A stretch of 13,619 bases of DNA from CAZUVM01 sp964623885 (GCA_964623885.1 CAZUVM010000126.1:1-13619); one strand, 5' to 3'; shown: positions 1 to 8,306, counted from the first letter of the stretch. A program made the numbers and translations. The notes: generated from the sequence alone by a model not told the origin.

Positions 1-1556
1 GTCGGGGCTACAGCGCCACCTTCTTGTCGGATGGCAAAGTGCTGGTCGTTGGTGGAGGACAACCTCGCCCGTCGCTGGCCACAGCTGAACTGTTCGATCC
101 CGCGACAGCCCGCTGGTCGATCCTCGTGAACCAGTTGAAGGGCGCGCGGCAATTTCATACCGCAACTCTGCTGCGCGATGGGACCCTGCTGGTCGCCGGT
201 GGTTACGAACACACCAACGCCTCCCCAACCTGGATTTCCCGCGCCGAACTGCTCGACCCGGCCTCCGGTAAATGGATCGACGCCGGCAACCTGCATGCCC
301 CGCGTTATAACCATACGGCGAGGCTGCTCCCGGATGGGCAGGTCTTGCTCTCCGGCGGCTGGGGCACCAATGGCGTGCTCGCTAGTGCCGAGCTGTACGT
401 TCCCGCGAATGCCGCTTCCCAAACCAATCGTCCCGTGGCTAATCAGTACGCCCACATACCAACCTTGCCGCCGGGTAAAGGGCCGCCCAGAGAGCAGACC
501 GTCGCTGAGGCCACACTCTCGAACGCCACCTATCAGGCCTCTGCCCTCGCCGGCTCTGTCCGCGATAAGCTCCAGCAAATGCACGCGAACGCCACCGAGC
601 CAAAGTATAAAGGACAGCCTTTGAGCTACTGGCTGGCAGATGTGGAGGTGTTTTCGTCGGCTTGGCCAACGCCGCTCAAAGCCGAAGCCAAAACGGCTGT
701 CGCCCATATCGGCACCAACTCAATTCCATTTCTCCTGGATCGGATGGGAAGCTCTTCCTCGATGTTTGAGGACTCCGGCGCTATCCAGGCCTTCGCCATT
801 CTGGGCCCCGCCGCCCGGTCGGCAATCCCAGCGCTGGCGCGAATGGCGACCAATCAGCCCGCCAGCGTCTTGCAGGCGCAAGACCATGGCCAACAGCCTG
901 TGACGATGCTCGGCTACGGCCCGCTGATGGCGTTGGGCAGCATCGGCCCTGATGCTCTGCCGGCATTGCTAAGCATCCTGACCAACGCAATCGCATCGGG
1001 CACGCGTTTGGGCGCAATTCAAGCCATCGCCGGCATGGGAACGAACGCTGCCGCGGCGGTTCCGACAGTGCTTCGATACGTTGACGATAAGAATGACATG
1101 GTTGCCTCCCAGGCGGTAAGTGCGTTAGGTGCAATCGGTCCTGGCAATCTCGCCGCGCTCGAGGCTCTCGAAGAAACTGCCTTGGGCCCGAGGCAGGCCC
1201 TTCAAAGCAACGCCCTGGAGGGGCTGCGCAGTTTTGGGGATCAAGCTACCCCCGCCCTTATTCAGGCAATCGGCGAAACCAATCGCGGAAGTGGCTACAC
1301 CTTTATCGCCTTCCACATGCTGGCCTACAGCACCCCAAACGCCTTAACCAATGCACAGGTCATTAGAATTGCTGCGGAGGCACTGCAGTCATCCGATGCC
1401 GATCGAAGGGAATGGTCGGCTTACGTTCTCCGGGCGATTGGCCAGCAAGCCAGCGGCACGAAGCCTGACTTCATGATGCCAACTTCACGCCAGGATTTTC
1501 GCTTCGAGGACGCCACCAACGTCCTTCGCCGCCTCGCTCCTGAACTCCTGCCATGA
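1..1556 (+). CDS. Kelch-repeat / HEAT-repeat fusion protein, 5' end cut off
   Basis: The reading frame is open from base 3 (Arg-Gly-Tyr-Ser-Ala-Thr-Phe-Leu) through to TGA at 1554-1556, so the gene starts left of the window and 517 residues are visible. The first ~135 residues hold three Kelch-type units with the pattern H/Y-x-A-T/R-x-L-x-D-G-x-x-L-x-x-G-G, then A-E-L-(F/L/Y)-x-P and a Trp; these build beta-propeller blades. After a Pro-rich linker (about 137-170) comes an alpha-helical HEAT-like solenoid (about 205-470) with repeated Ala-Ile-Gly-Pro/Gly-x-x-Ala-(I/L)-Pro-x-L motifs. Both folds bind proteins or ligands and are not catalytic. The linker is followed by a Gly-Gln-Pro-Leu-Ser-Tyr-Trp-Leu segment that I recall opening verrucomicrobial HEAT proteins. 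The missing N terminus probably holds a signal peptide and more Kelch units. The specific role is unknown. Confidence 0.88.
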   Translation, partial: RGYSATFLSDGKVLVVGGGQPRPSLATAELFDPATARWSILVNQLKGARQFHTATLLRDGTLLVAGGYEHTNASPTWISRAELLDPASGKWIDAGNLHAPRYNHTARLLPDGQVLLSGGWGTNGVLASAELYVPANAASQTNRPVANQYAHIPTLPPGKGPPREQTVAEATLSNATYQASALAGSVRDKLQQMHANATEPKYKGQPLSYWLADVEVFSSAWPTPLKAEAKTAVAHIGTNSIPFLLDRMGSSSSMFEDSGAIQAFAILGPAARSAIPALARMATNQPASVLQAQDHGQQPVTMLGYGPLMALGSIGPDALPALLSILTNAIASGTRLGAIQAIAGMGTNAAAAVPTVLRYVDDKNDMVASQAVSALGAIGPGNLAALEALEETALGPRQALQSNALEGLRSFGDQATPALIQAIGETNRGSGYTFIAFHMLAYSTPNALTNAQVIRIAAEALQSSDADRREWSAYVLRAIGQQASGTKPDFMMPTSRQDFRFEDATNVLRRLAPELLP

Positions 1557-1560
1557 ACTC

Positions 1561-1639
1561 AGGGAGCGCCGGCATCCCTGCCGGCGAAGGGATGCCGGAG
1601 CGGGGGACGTCCTGGGGACGTCCCGGCCCGCAGCGGCCA
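1561..1639 (+). repeat. Intergenic palindromic (REP-like) repeat, copy 1
   Basis: This lies five bases after the stop codon of the Kelch/HEAT gene. It has a perfect 11-bp inverted repeat, CCGGCATCCCT at 1569-1579 against AGGGATGCCGG at 1588-1598, with an 8-base loop. The self-complementary octamer GGACGTCC follows twice, at 1605-1612 and 1616-1623. A shorter relative lies on the other strand at 11554-11593. There is no T-run after the stem, so it is not a classic intrinsic terminator, although the hairpin could protect the mRNA 3' end. An ORF opening at 1553 translates this repeat and then runs antisense to the methyltransferase; I do not regard it as a gene. Confidence 0.8.
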
Positions 1640-1681
1640 CGTTCCACGAGATTATTTAACGCCTCAACGACGCCAATCGCG

Positions 1682-2245
1682 CTATGCCGCCCTGGCGCGG
1701 AAACGGAAACGCGACCGCCCACGCTCCACGCAAACGTCCGCGAAACCCGCGGCTTCCAACCGCTGCCCGAACGTTTCGGGCTCCACCGGCGTATAGGTAT
1801 CGCCCAGATGTATGAGCCGGAAGGCCAGCGAACCGACGCCATCGAAACCGGCGAAGACGCCGCCGGGGCGCAACACTCGTCGCGCCTCTGCCAACATTTG
1901 GTCCTGCAGGGCCGGCGTCGGGACATGGTGTAGCATGGTGAACGCCACCACGGCTGAGAACGAGCCGTCCTCGAACGGCATCCTCGCCCCGTCGCCGAGC
2001 ACAACGCGCACGTTGGCAGCGCCCAACCGCTCGCGCAACGCAGTGGCCGCATTCGTCTCCACCTCCAAGGCGGTTAGACACTTCGTCCTCCCCCGCAGCA
2101 AATCGGTCGTTAGACCCGGCCCCGGCCCGACCTCTAGCACCACGTCGCCCAGTTCCACGCCCGCTAGTGCCCACGGAAGCAAATCCTTCTCCAGCCGGCG
2201 CCGCCACCTCCCGGACTCACACACCTGCCGATGCAACCAGTTCAT
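1682..2245 (-). CDS. Class I SAM-dependent methyltransferase
   Basis: This encodes a 187-residue Rossmann-fold methyltransferase transferring a methyl group from S-adenosylmethionine to an unidentified acceptor. Motif I is VLEVGPGPG at residues 36-44. The acidic residue expected to bind the ribose is in LEVE (about 60-63). A DGARMPF segment (85-91) and FTMLHHV (102-108) follow, then the post-motif ARRVLRPGG (121-129), typical of the UbiE/Methyltransf_11 group. I chose ATG at 2245 because the Met-Asn-Trp-Leu-His-Arg start fits relatives I recall. A TTG at 2290 would add 15 low-complexity residues (Gly-rich) and looks less likely. A GGAGG lies rather far upstream of the chosen ATG (about 19 bases). 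It is 172 bases downstream of the DHFR-like gene on the same strand and could be cotranscribed, but the substrate cannot be read from context. Confidence 0.9.
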   Translation of the reverse strand: MNWLHRQVCESGRWRRRLEKDLLPWALAGVELGDVVLEVGPGPGLTTDLLRGRTKCLTALEVETNAATALRERLGAANVRVVLGDGARMPFEDGSFSAVVAFTMLHHVPTPALQDQMLAEARRVLRPGGVFAGFDGVGSLAFRLIHLGDTYTPVEPETFGQRLEAAGFADVCVERGRSRFRFRARAA

Positions 2246-2395
2246 GCCCTGTTCCGCTTCGTCGCCTCCCCCGCCGAATGAAAAGCGCAATCATGCAGTT
2301 CCAGTAACGGCCCCGTTCCAAGCCAGCATCTCTCCCGGCGTCGGCTGCGATTGGGTGGATGGCCCACTCCAGCTCTTGCTTGCTCTTCTTTGATT

Positions 2396-2408
2396 CCGGC
2401 CTTGCCGG
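2396..2408 (-). other. Small GC hairpin after the DHFR-like gene
   Basis: Nine bases beyond the stop of the DHFR-like gene is an inverted repeat, CCGGC (2396-2400) and GCCGG (2404-2408), with a 3-base loop. It resembles the GCCGGC-type arms of the repeat at 1561-1639. On the minus strand it is followed by an A-rich stretch, not a T-run, so it is a weak terminator candidate or a repeat remnant. Confidence 0.35.
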
Positions 2409-2417
2409 CGGGCACCT

Positions 2418-2990
2418 TCATATTTCAGCTCGCACTTCGTAACAAAGCGCCACCACCCCGCTCTTATAGCCTTTGACCTCCATAAGATGCAGGTCGACAT
2501 CTCGGTCGAGCTCCTCGAAAAAACGGATCCCATCACCGATCAAAATTGGCAGGATGGAATAACGAACTTCATCGGCTAACCCGAGGCGAAGGCATTCGCC
2601 ACAAACTGAACCACCTCCGACAAACCAAATGCTTCGAAACGCTGACCGCAAACGCCCATTTACGAGCTGCGCAAGATCACCCGAGTAAAACTCGACGGCT
2701 TCCCGGGTCCGCGGCAGCTTGCGGCTAGTAAGAACGAAAAGGGGCTTGTCGCCATACGCCCACCCCAATCCTTTGGCTTCAAAACTCAACGCCGTCTCAT
2801 AAGTTCTTGAACCCATTACGTAACAGTCAATCGACTTAAGGAAGCTCTCGACCAATGCTGGGTCCATCGTTTCACCGCCGGCGAATTCATCTGCCGTTTC
2901 CATCCAGTCGACGCGCCCGTCTTTGCGAGCGATGAAGCCGTCAAGGCTCGCGGCCATGTGAATCGTCACGCGCGAATTAGTAATTGCCAT
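2418..2990 (-). CDS. Dihydrofolate reductase family (RibD C-terminal-like) protein
   Basis: This is a 190-residue cytosolic protein of the RibD_C/DHFR-like fold, the group including B. subtilis YwjB/YyaP. Family signatures are the N-terminal strand plus MAASLDGFIAR (about 12-22) with a following VDWM; CYVMGSRTYE (about 56-65), matching the conserved MGRxTYE; PLFVLTSRKLP (83-93); and the Gly-rich nucleotide-binding IWFVGGGSVCGECL (about 120-133), then LADEVRYSILPILIGDGIRFFEEL. Such proteins are expected to bind NADPH, but most have no proven substrate, and this is not a canonical FolA. The ATG at 2990 gives the natural start; no strong Shine-Dalgarno is seen in the T-rich (plus-strand) leader. 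It is transcribed divergently from the kinase gene. Confidence 0.9.
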   Translation of the reverse strand: MAITNSRVTIHMAASLDGFIARKDGRVDWMETADEFAGGETMDPALVESFLKSIDCYVMGSRTYETALSFEAKGLGWAYGDKPLFVLTSRKLPRTREAVEFYSGDLAQLVNGRLRSAFRSIWFVGGGSVCGECLRLGLADEVRYSILPILIGDGIRFFEELDRDVDLHLMEVKGYKSGVVALCYEVRAEI

Positions 2991-3187
2991 TTAGTTTTTT
3001 TGTTTGTGTACAGCAACAAGCCCACCCGCAGCCGCCGGAGACTAACGCGGTCGAAGCGGTCGAAGCAACTAATCTGCTGAAGCAAACGCCACCACTGGTT
3101 GTGCCAAGATGTGCCCGAGCGAAGGCGGGCCCGCACTTCACACTTTGATCTATTCCCCGATTGCGCAGGCAAGCGACTTAAGCCATT
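2991..3187. promoter_or_regulatory. Divergent intergenic region
   Basis: This 197-base gap separates two outward-facing genes, the DHFR-like gene (-) and the kinase (+), so it should carry a promoter for each. I cannot assign convincing -35/-10 boxes. It contains a tandem direct repeat of GCGGTCGAA (3047-3055 and 3056-3064) and a weak inverted repeat, GCCCG/CGGGC (3113-3117 and 3126-3130). Either could be an operator or mean nothing. Confidence 0.4.
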
Positions 3188-5287
3188 TTGAACCGCGATT
3201 CCTCCGATGAGCAGCCGTTGCCCAGCTCGGGTTTGCCTATGAGCACGCCCGATCCAAACCAAGACCAGCCGACCGTTCGTGATGCTCCGGCCGGCACTGG
3301 CCCCGGCGGCACGGTCCTGTTGAAGCTCTCGTCCGATGAACTCGTCGGCCCGCGCATCGGCCGCTACAAGCTCCTGCAGCAAATCGGCGAGGGCGGCTGC
3401 GGCGTAGTTTACATGGCGGAACAGGAGGAGCCGGTGCGGCGGCGTGTTGCACTGAAAGTGATTAAGCTGGGAATGGACACCAAAAGCGTCATTGCCCGGT
3501 TCGAGGCGGAGCGGCAGGCGCTGGCGCTCATGGACCATCCCAATATTGCCAGGGTGCTGGATGCCGGTGCAACTGACGCCGGCCGCCCGTTCTTTGTCAT
3601 GGAATTGGTCCGCGGCGTCAAACTCACCGAGTACTGCGACCAGAACAAAGTCAGCACGGAGGATCGCTTGCGGCTTTTCGTCCAGGTCTGCCAGGCCATT
3701 CAGCATGCGCATCAGAAGGGCATCATCCACCGCGACATCAAGCCTTCGAACATCCTGGTGACTATGCACGACGGCGTGCCGGTGCCGAAAGTGATCGATT
3801 TCGGCATCGCCAAAGCCACCCAGGGCCGGCTCACCGACATGACACTGTTTACCGCGTACGAGCAGTTCATCGGCACGCCCGCCTACATGAGCCCCGAACA
3901 AGCTGAGCTAAGCGGTTTGGACGTCGATACTCGCAGCGATATCTACGCGCTCGGCGTCCTCCTATACGAACTGCTCACGGGCGTGACGCCGTTTGACACG
4001 CATGGCCTAATGCAGGCTGGCATGGAGAAGCTGATCCAAACGATTCGCGAAAAGGAACCTGAACGGCCTTCCACTCGCTTGCGCACGATGGTCAACGACG
4101 ACCTCAGCAATGCAGCACAACGCCGGCACACCGATCCACCCAAGCTCATCAACCTGGTCCGTGGCGACCTGGATTGGATCGTGATGAAGGCGCTCGAAAA
4201 GGATCGCACGCGCCGCTACGAGACCGCCAATGGCGTGGCCATGGATGTTCAGCGCTACCTGAACAACGAGCCCATCGTGGCGCGGCCCCCCAGCAAGACT
4301 TATCGATTCCAAAAGCTCGTGCGGCGTAACAAAGGCGCCGTCGCCGCTGCCATCGCCGTGCTGCTTGCCTTGTGCCTCGGCATGGGGCTCTCCTTGTATC
4401 TGTTTATTCAGGAACGCGCCGCTCGTCAGCGGGCCGTCGCCGCCGAACTAGAACAAGCCCGACTGCGCAAACAAGCCGAGCAGGCCCTGGTGCTCGAAGC
4501 CCAATTGCGTCAGCAGGCGGAGGTCGGCGAAAAGCTATCTGCCGCAAGCCGGCTGTTGAGCGACGGCAAGATCGATGAGGCCGAGCAGGCGGTCTATAAG
4601 ATCTCGCACCCGGCAACCGCCCTGCTGCTCAACAACCTCGGCCTGCTGCGCGCGCGCCGCGGCGAATGGCAGCAGGCAATTACCAATTACTCCCGGTTAA
4701 TCCAGGTGGCGCCGAACGAGCAGGCCCACTATTACTCTCTGGCGGCGCTCCTTGCGTTCGTCGATGACGCGCCGGCCTACGAAGTTTTATCGCGCGCCAT
4801 TCTTCAACAGTTCGCTACCAACCGCACCGCCTCGGTCCTCGATCGCATGGCCAAAGCTTGTTTGATTTTGCCTCAATCGACCGAGATCGTGAATGCCGCC
4901 GGAAAGATGGCGGATACCGCCGTGCCCGGCGGACCCGCTCGCCGCGGTTTTGGTCCCTTCCGCCTGGCCAAAGCCCTCGCCGAATACCGCCGCGGCCGGC
5001 TCGACAGCGCCATTAAGTGGACGGACGGCGCCGCAGCGGAAAATGAATCATCGCGCGAACTGCAGGTCCTTGCCATCACGGCCATGGCTCAGTCGCGCCA
5101 GGGCGACACCAACAGTGCGTCCATATCCCTGGCCAAAGCCACTTCATTGGCCGCGTCGCTTCCCTTAAAAGCAGCCGGCGGCAACGCACAGTGGCCCGAC
5201 CGCCTCATCGGCCAATGCCTGCTCCGTGAGGCTAAAACGATGCTGGAAAATCCAACCGCCGCCAAAAGTTCCGGAGATCGGGAGTGA
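3188..5287 (+). CDS. Membrane Hanks-type Ser/Thr protein kinase with TPR-like tail
   Basis: This 699-residue transmembrane eukaryotic-like Ser/Thr kinase has all the catalytic motifs: Gly loop GEGGCG (67-72), VALK lysine K90, HRDIKPSN (181-188, D183), DFG (204-206), SPE (235-237) and D251 in DIYALG. The domain spans about 60-340 and should be active. A helix at about 384-407 crosses the membrane. A charged Gln/Ala/Glu-rich coiled coil follows (about 408-450), then TPR-like helices (about 455-690, e.g. LNNLGLLRARRGEWQQAITNYSRLIQVAPN split over 481-510). Kinase in the cytoplasm and TPR region outside is the usual arrangement, as inferred. This subfamily is common in Verrucomicrobia, Planctomycetes and Acidobacteria. 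The longest start is TTG 3188, nine bases after an in-frame stop; ATG at 3239 is an equal alternative, and neither has a clear Shine-Dalgarno. It ends 16 bases from the convergent pseudopilin gene. Its target is unknown. Confidence 0.95.
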   Translation: MNRDSSDEQPLPSSGLPMSTPDPNQDQPTVRDAPAGTGPGGTVLLKLSSDELVGPRIGRYKLLQQIGEGGCGVVYMAEQEEPVRRRVALKVIKLGMDTKSVIARFEAERQALALMDHPNIARVLDAGATDAGRPFFVMELVRGVKLTEYCDQNKVSTEDRLRLFVQVCQAIQHAHQKGIIHRDIKPSNILVTMHDGVPVPKVIDFGIAKATQGRLTDMTLFTAYEQFIGTPAYMSPEQAELSGLDVDTRSDIYALGVLLYELLTGVTPFDTHGLMQAGMEKLIQTIREKEPERPSTRLRTMVNDDLSNAAQRRHTDPPKLINLVRGDLDWIVMKALEKDRTRRYETANGVAMDVQRYLNNEPIVARPPSKTYRFQKLVRRNKGAVAAAIAVLLALCLGMGLSLYLFIQERAARQRAVAAELEQARLRKQAEQALVLEAQLRQQAEVGEKLSAASRLLSDGKIDEAEQAVYKISHPATALLLNNLGLLRARRGEWQQAITNYSRLIQVAPNEQAHYYSLAALLAFVDDAPAYEVLSRAILQQFATNRTASVLDRMAKACLILPQSTEIVNAAGKMADTAVPGGPARRGFGPFRLAKALAEYRRGRLDSAIKWTDGAAAENESSRELQVLAITAMAQSRQGDTNSASISLAKATSLAASLPLKAAGGNAQWPDRLIGQCLLREAKTMLENPTAAKSSGDRE

Positions 5288-5303
5288 ATCCACTTACCGG
5301 CAA

Positions 5304-5738
5304 CTAGGGCAAAAGCAGATCTCTAATCGTGAACACGGCGGTTGCAGTTCCACTGCCGCCGCCTTCGGAAGGATGGACAATGATGGCCGGTTGCTCAGCC
5401 GGGTCGCTGGCTGCGAACGGCCGATATTCCACCGAACTCAGGTTAAGCCACGCCTCTGCAGTTGGACTTAGGTTAAGCTCGTGCTCAAAGGTTCTGCGGC
5501 TCATTTGTGGGTGGTTCGGGTGAGCCAGTCGGTATGCGGTGTAATTCGTGGCGACCTCACCGATCCGCATTTGGATACCACCCGGTCCGCCCAAATGATT
5601 CCCCAAGCCCCGTGCCTTTCGCAATCCCTTGGCCAGTGCCGGAAGCATGAGGCTAACCAGGATCGCGATGATCGCCATCACGCACAGGAGCTCGATCAAC
5701 GAGAAGCCCCTCTGCGCCCTGTCGAAATTTCGCCGCAT
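5304..5738 (-). CDS. Prepilin-type N-terminal cleavage/methylation domain protein (type II pseudopilin-like)
   Basis: This encodes 144 residues starting MRRNFDRAQRG, then the class III (type IV pilin) signal: RG|FSLIE, with cleavage expected after Gly11 and Glu at +5 of the mature protein. The hydrophobic helix LLCVMAIIAILVSLMLPAL follows. A prepilin peptidase (PilD type, not in this window) would cleave and methylate it, and the product would join a type II secretion or pilus-like fibre. The C-terminal ~95 residues are not recognised. No Cys pair or DUF1559-type tail is visible. ATG at 5738 is preferred; a GTG at 5774 would give 156 residues, starting 12 bases after the propeller gene's stop. 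The short gap (48 or 12 bases) suggests cotranscription with the propeller gene. Confidence 0.85.
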   Translation of the reverse strand: MRRNFDRAQRGFSLIELLCVMAIIAILVSLMLPALAKGLRKARGLGNHLGGPGGIQMRIGEVATNYTAYRLAHPNHPQMSRRTFEHELNLSPTAEAWLNLSSVEYRPFAASDPAEQPAIIVHPSEGGGSGTATAVFTIRDLLLP

Positions 5739-5786
5739 CTTAATCTTTTGACCGCGCAGCCTGAACTCAGTCACGCCGTACCCGGC

Positions 5787-8219
5787 TTACGGAATTTCGC
5801 GGAGCCGATAGGTGCGGAGATTGACCCCCTGAACGGAATTGGTGAGGTCGAGCAAACCTAGGGCATTCGTAGTGAACGGAGTCCAGCTCTTAAGATCACT
5901 CGAGTACTCAACGATATAAGCAGGATGCTCAGTTGTGTTCACGCGGAAGGCGAAATTGTTACCTGTCAACATCTGGGGATTGGACAAGCGCAGGATGCAA
6001 GGTGGTGTAAAATCAATCTGATCGTTCCAATGCGCGACGTAGCCGGCGTCGCTGCCGCCAGCGTCTTCAAAGATGCCCGCTACGTAGATATCGTTGCCGG
6101 AACTCGCGAGCGCGTAACCCCGCGCGCCGGCCGTGTTAACACCAATGCCGCTGCCCATGTTCTGCCACTGTGCGCCGTCCCATCGGGCGATGTTGTAGCT
6201 GACGTTTCCGCCAATGTTAGTGAACGTCCCCGCGGCATAGAGATAGCCATTCACTTTCGCGAGCGCGCGGATTGCCGCCGTGCTGGTCCCAAAGGCCCCC
6301 TGCCCCAGCCCTGACCAGGTGCTGCCATCCCACTTAGCGATGCCGCGAACCACGACCGTGCCGGCATTAGTAAATTGGCCGCCAACGTAAATATCTGTCC
6401 CGTCGGCGAGGATAGCCATCACGGTGCTACTGACTCCATTCGCGGTGCCGGTCCCCAGCGATGACCACGAACTCCCATTCCACATTGCGATTCGGTTCGC
6501 GGTGTTGCCATCAGCCGTCGTGAATGACCCGCCCACGTAGACGTTTCCGCCCGCAGCGCAGATGGCGCCAACGGTGTTGTTCAAACCGGCGCCCAGTGGT
6601 GTCCATGAGTATCCATCCCAATGGACGATCCGATTGGCCGAAACGCCAAAACCTGGATAATACCAGGCGTTCAGAAAGGATCCGCCAATATACACGTCGC
6701 CGGGCGAACCATCAATCGCGTTCACCGTGCCGTCCACGCCGCTGCCCAAAGCCGACCAATTATAACCGTCCCAGGACGCAACGTTACTGGATAACACGCC
6801 GCCTGCAGCCGAGAAATCGCCTCCGGCATAAAGAACACCGCTCATCGCCTTAATTGTCCTCACATCGAGATTGCCGCTAAGCGGTGTCGTCAGTCCGTCG
6901 CCCAATGGATACCAGCTGGTGCCGTCATAGCGAGCAATGCGCGAAGCAACAGTAGATCCGACGGCGCTGAAGAAGCCGCCCATGTAAAGCCCATCGGCGC
7001 CCATGCTGAGCCCCTGAACGAATAGGTGCGTGCCGTTGGCCGGTTTGCCATTGATCCCGTACCAATTGGCGCCATCCCAGCGCACGACGTGGTTCCCGAT
7101 CACATTGCCGGCCAGATTGAATGTGCCGCAAAAATACATGGACCCGGAATTGGAAATCGCGCGAACCCCAAAGCCGTTCAGCCCGCCGAGATTATACCAG
7201 GCGGCGCCATCCCACCTGGCCACACGGGTGGCTGTGAGACCGCCGGCGTTGGTGAAGTTGCCGGTGGCGTACAGGTCGGTCCCCAGAAAAGCGATCGCAT
7301 TGACGGCAGCATTGCCTGGCGCGTACGGACCAACATTGGGCGCGGCTTTGAGGCCGCTGCCCAGGGGTGACCAATTACTCCCGTTCCATTTCGCGATATT
7401 GAGGGCGGCAACCCCGCCAGCACTGGCAAACTGGCCGGCAACGTACAAATCGTTTCCCAGGAATTGAATCGATTGAACGACGTCACTCAAACCCCCGATG
7501 CCGCCACCGACGGCCGACCAGGAGTTGCCGTCCCAGCACGCCAGATTCGTCGCGGCGACATTGCCGGCATTCGTAAAATTTCCGGCGATATAGAGTTTGC
7601 CCTGATTCCAAGCAATCGCGTTGACCGCGGGTGAGAGCGAGGCCGTATAATAACCAATCGGTCCGCCAACAGCCGACCAGTTGGTTCCGTCCCACTTGCC
7701 GAAATTCGTGATCCCCGGCGCGTTCGTGAAGTTGCCGCCTACGTACAAGTTGGTTCCATCGGAGGCAATGGTATAAACGATTGCCGGCAATGCACCGCCA
7801 ACACTCGACCAGTTCAAACCATCCCACTGCGCCAAACCTCCGGTCCGCACGCCGCCAGCACGACTGAATACCCCGCCGACATACAGCTTGCCGCCCAGGA
7901 AGCCGAAGTCTTCAATGAGTCCCGAACCGCCGGAAATGTCCCCGATTGTTGTCCAGTTCGTGCCGTCGAAAACATTGACGATGGTTGAGCTGGAAAGGGC
8001 GGCATTCGTGGTCAAGCTGTAGCCGCCTGCGTACAGAAGATTGCCGTTGAACCGAATGGCGTAATCGCGCGTGCCCGTTCCGGGCATATTGAACTGGCGA
8101 TCCCAATGACCATCTCCCGGCCATCCGCAAGCTTGGTGAATTGAGATCATCAAGGAAGCCACGGCCAAAAGCCGTAGCAGAAGCCGCGTCCTGTTATAAC
8201 GAATCTGGTTCCCTTTCAT
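5787..8219 (-). CDS. Secreted 14-repeat beta-propeller protein
   Basis: This 810-residue protein starts MKGNQIRYNRTRLLLRLLA, a positively charged N region and hydrophobic core ending near QACG, so it is probably secreted. The body is about 14 repeats of 45-65 residues, each with a (L/I)Y-x-(G/A)-G-x-F-(T/S)-x-A-G-G strand and an (I/V)-A-x-W-D-G-x-x-W-(S/Y)-x-(L/V)-G motif. I count 14 of the first and 13 clear plus one degenerate copy of the second, which fits one or two beta propellers. The last ~75 residues (from about Pro737) carry a VEYSSDLKSWTPF...RTYRLREIP pattern, a C-terminal module I know from many verrucomicrobial secreted proteins. ATG 8219 is preceded by GAGCGGGCGG, a better ribosome-binding context than the GTG at 8231 just after an in-frame TAA. 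The ligand is unknown. The pseudopilin gene follows closely on the same strand. Confidence 0.9.
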   Translation of the reverse strand: MKGNQIRYNRTRLLLRLLAVASLMISIHQACGWPGDGHWDRQFNMPGTGTRDYAIRFNGNLLYAGGYSLTTNAALSSSTIVNVFDGTNWTTIGDISGGSGLIEDFGFLGGKLYVGGVFSRAGGVRTGGLAQWDGLNWSSVGGALPAIVYTIASDGTNLYVGGNFTNAPGITNFGKWDGTNWSAVGGPIGYYTASLSPAVNAIAWNQGKLYIAGNFTNAGNVAATNLACWDGNSWSAVGGGIGGLSDVVQSIQFLGNDLYVAGQFASAGGVAALNIAKWNGSNWSPLGSGLKAAPNVGPYAPGNAAVNAIAFLGTDLYATGNFTNAGGLTATRVARWDGAAWYNLGGLNGFGVRAISNSGSMYFCGTFNLAGNVIGNHVVRWDGANWYGINGKPANGTHLFVQGLSMGADGLYMGGFFSAVGSTVASRIARYDGTSWYPLGDGLTTPLSGNLDVRTIKAMSGVLYAGGDFSAAGGVLSSNVASWDGYNWSALGSGVDGTVNAIDGSPGDVYIGGSFLNAWYYPGFGVSANRIVHWDGYSWTPLGAGLNNTVGAICAAGGNVYVGGSFTTADGNTANRIAMWNGSSWSSLGTGTANGVSSTVMAILADGTDIYVGGQFTNAGTVVVRGIAKWDGSTWSGLGQGAFGTSTAAIRALAKVNGYLYAAGTFTNIGGNVSYNIARWDGAQWQNMGSGIGVNTAGARGYALASSGNDIYVAGIFEDAGGSDAGYVAHWNDQIDFTPPCILRLSNPQMLTGNNFAFRVNTTEHPAYIVEYSSDLKSWTPFTTNALGLLDLTNSVQGVNLRTYRLREIP

Positions 8220-8306
8220 CCGCCCGCTCACTTAGTTCTGCAGTCTGATGCTGACAGCCCGATCGGCGAACGTCAAGAGGTAATTGGTCCGAGCGTGATT
8301 ATTGAC

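Noticed and set aside
1561..1639. CRISPR or attachment-site origin for the repeat at 1561-1639
   Set aside because: There are no regularly spaced repeats and spacers, no integrase and no tRNA; only two diverged copies are seen 10 kb apart.
1553..1933. A plus-strand ORF of 126 codons starting on the ATGA overlap with the Kelch/HEAT stop
   Set aside because: Its N terminus is translated palindromic repeat and the rest runs antisense to a clear methyltransferase.
1656..2207. Other-frame minus-strand and plus-strand ORFs of about 180-190 codons across the methyltransferase
   Set aside because: They are Arg/Ala/Pro-rich with no motif, while the overlapping frame has all methyltransferase motifs.
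2966..3901. A 311-codon minus-strand ORF overlapping the kinase start
   Set aside because: It is antisense to the kinase catalytic domain, has no recognisable domain, and overlaps the start of the DHFR-like gene. Long antisense ORFs are expected in GC-rich coding sequence.
5787..8219. Tandem repeats of the propeller gene as a DNA-level satellite
   Set aside because: The periodicity is in the protein motif; the DNA of the units is diverged, so it is an old protein repeat, not a recent expansion.
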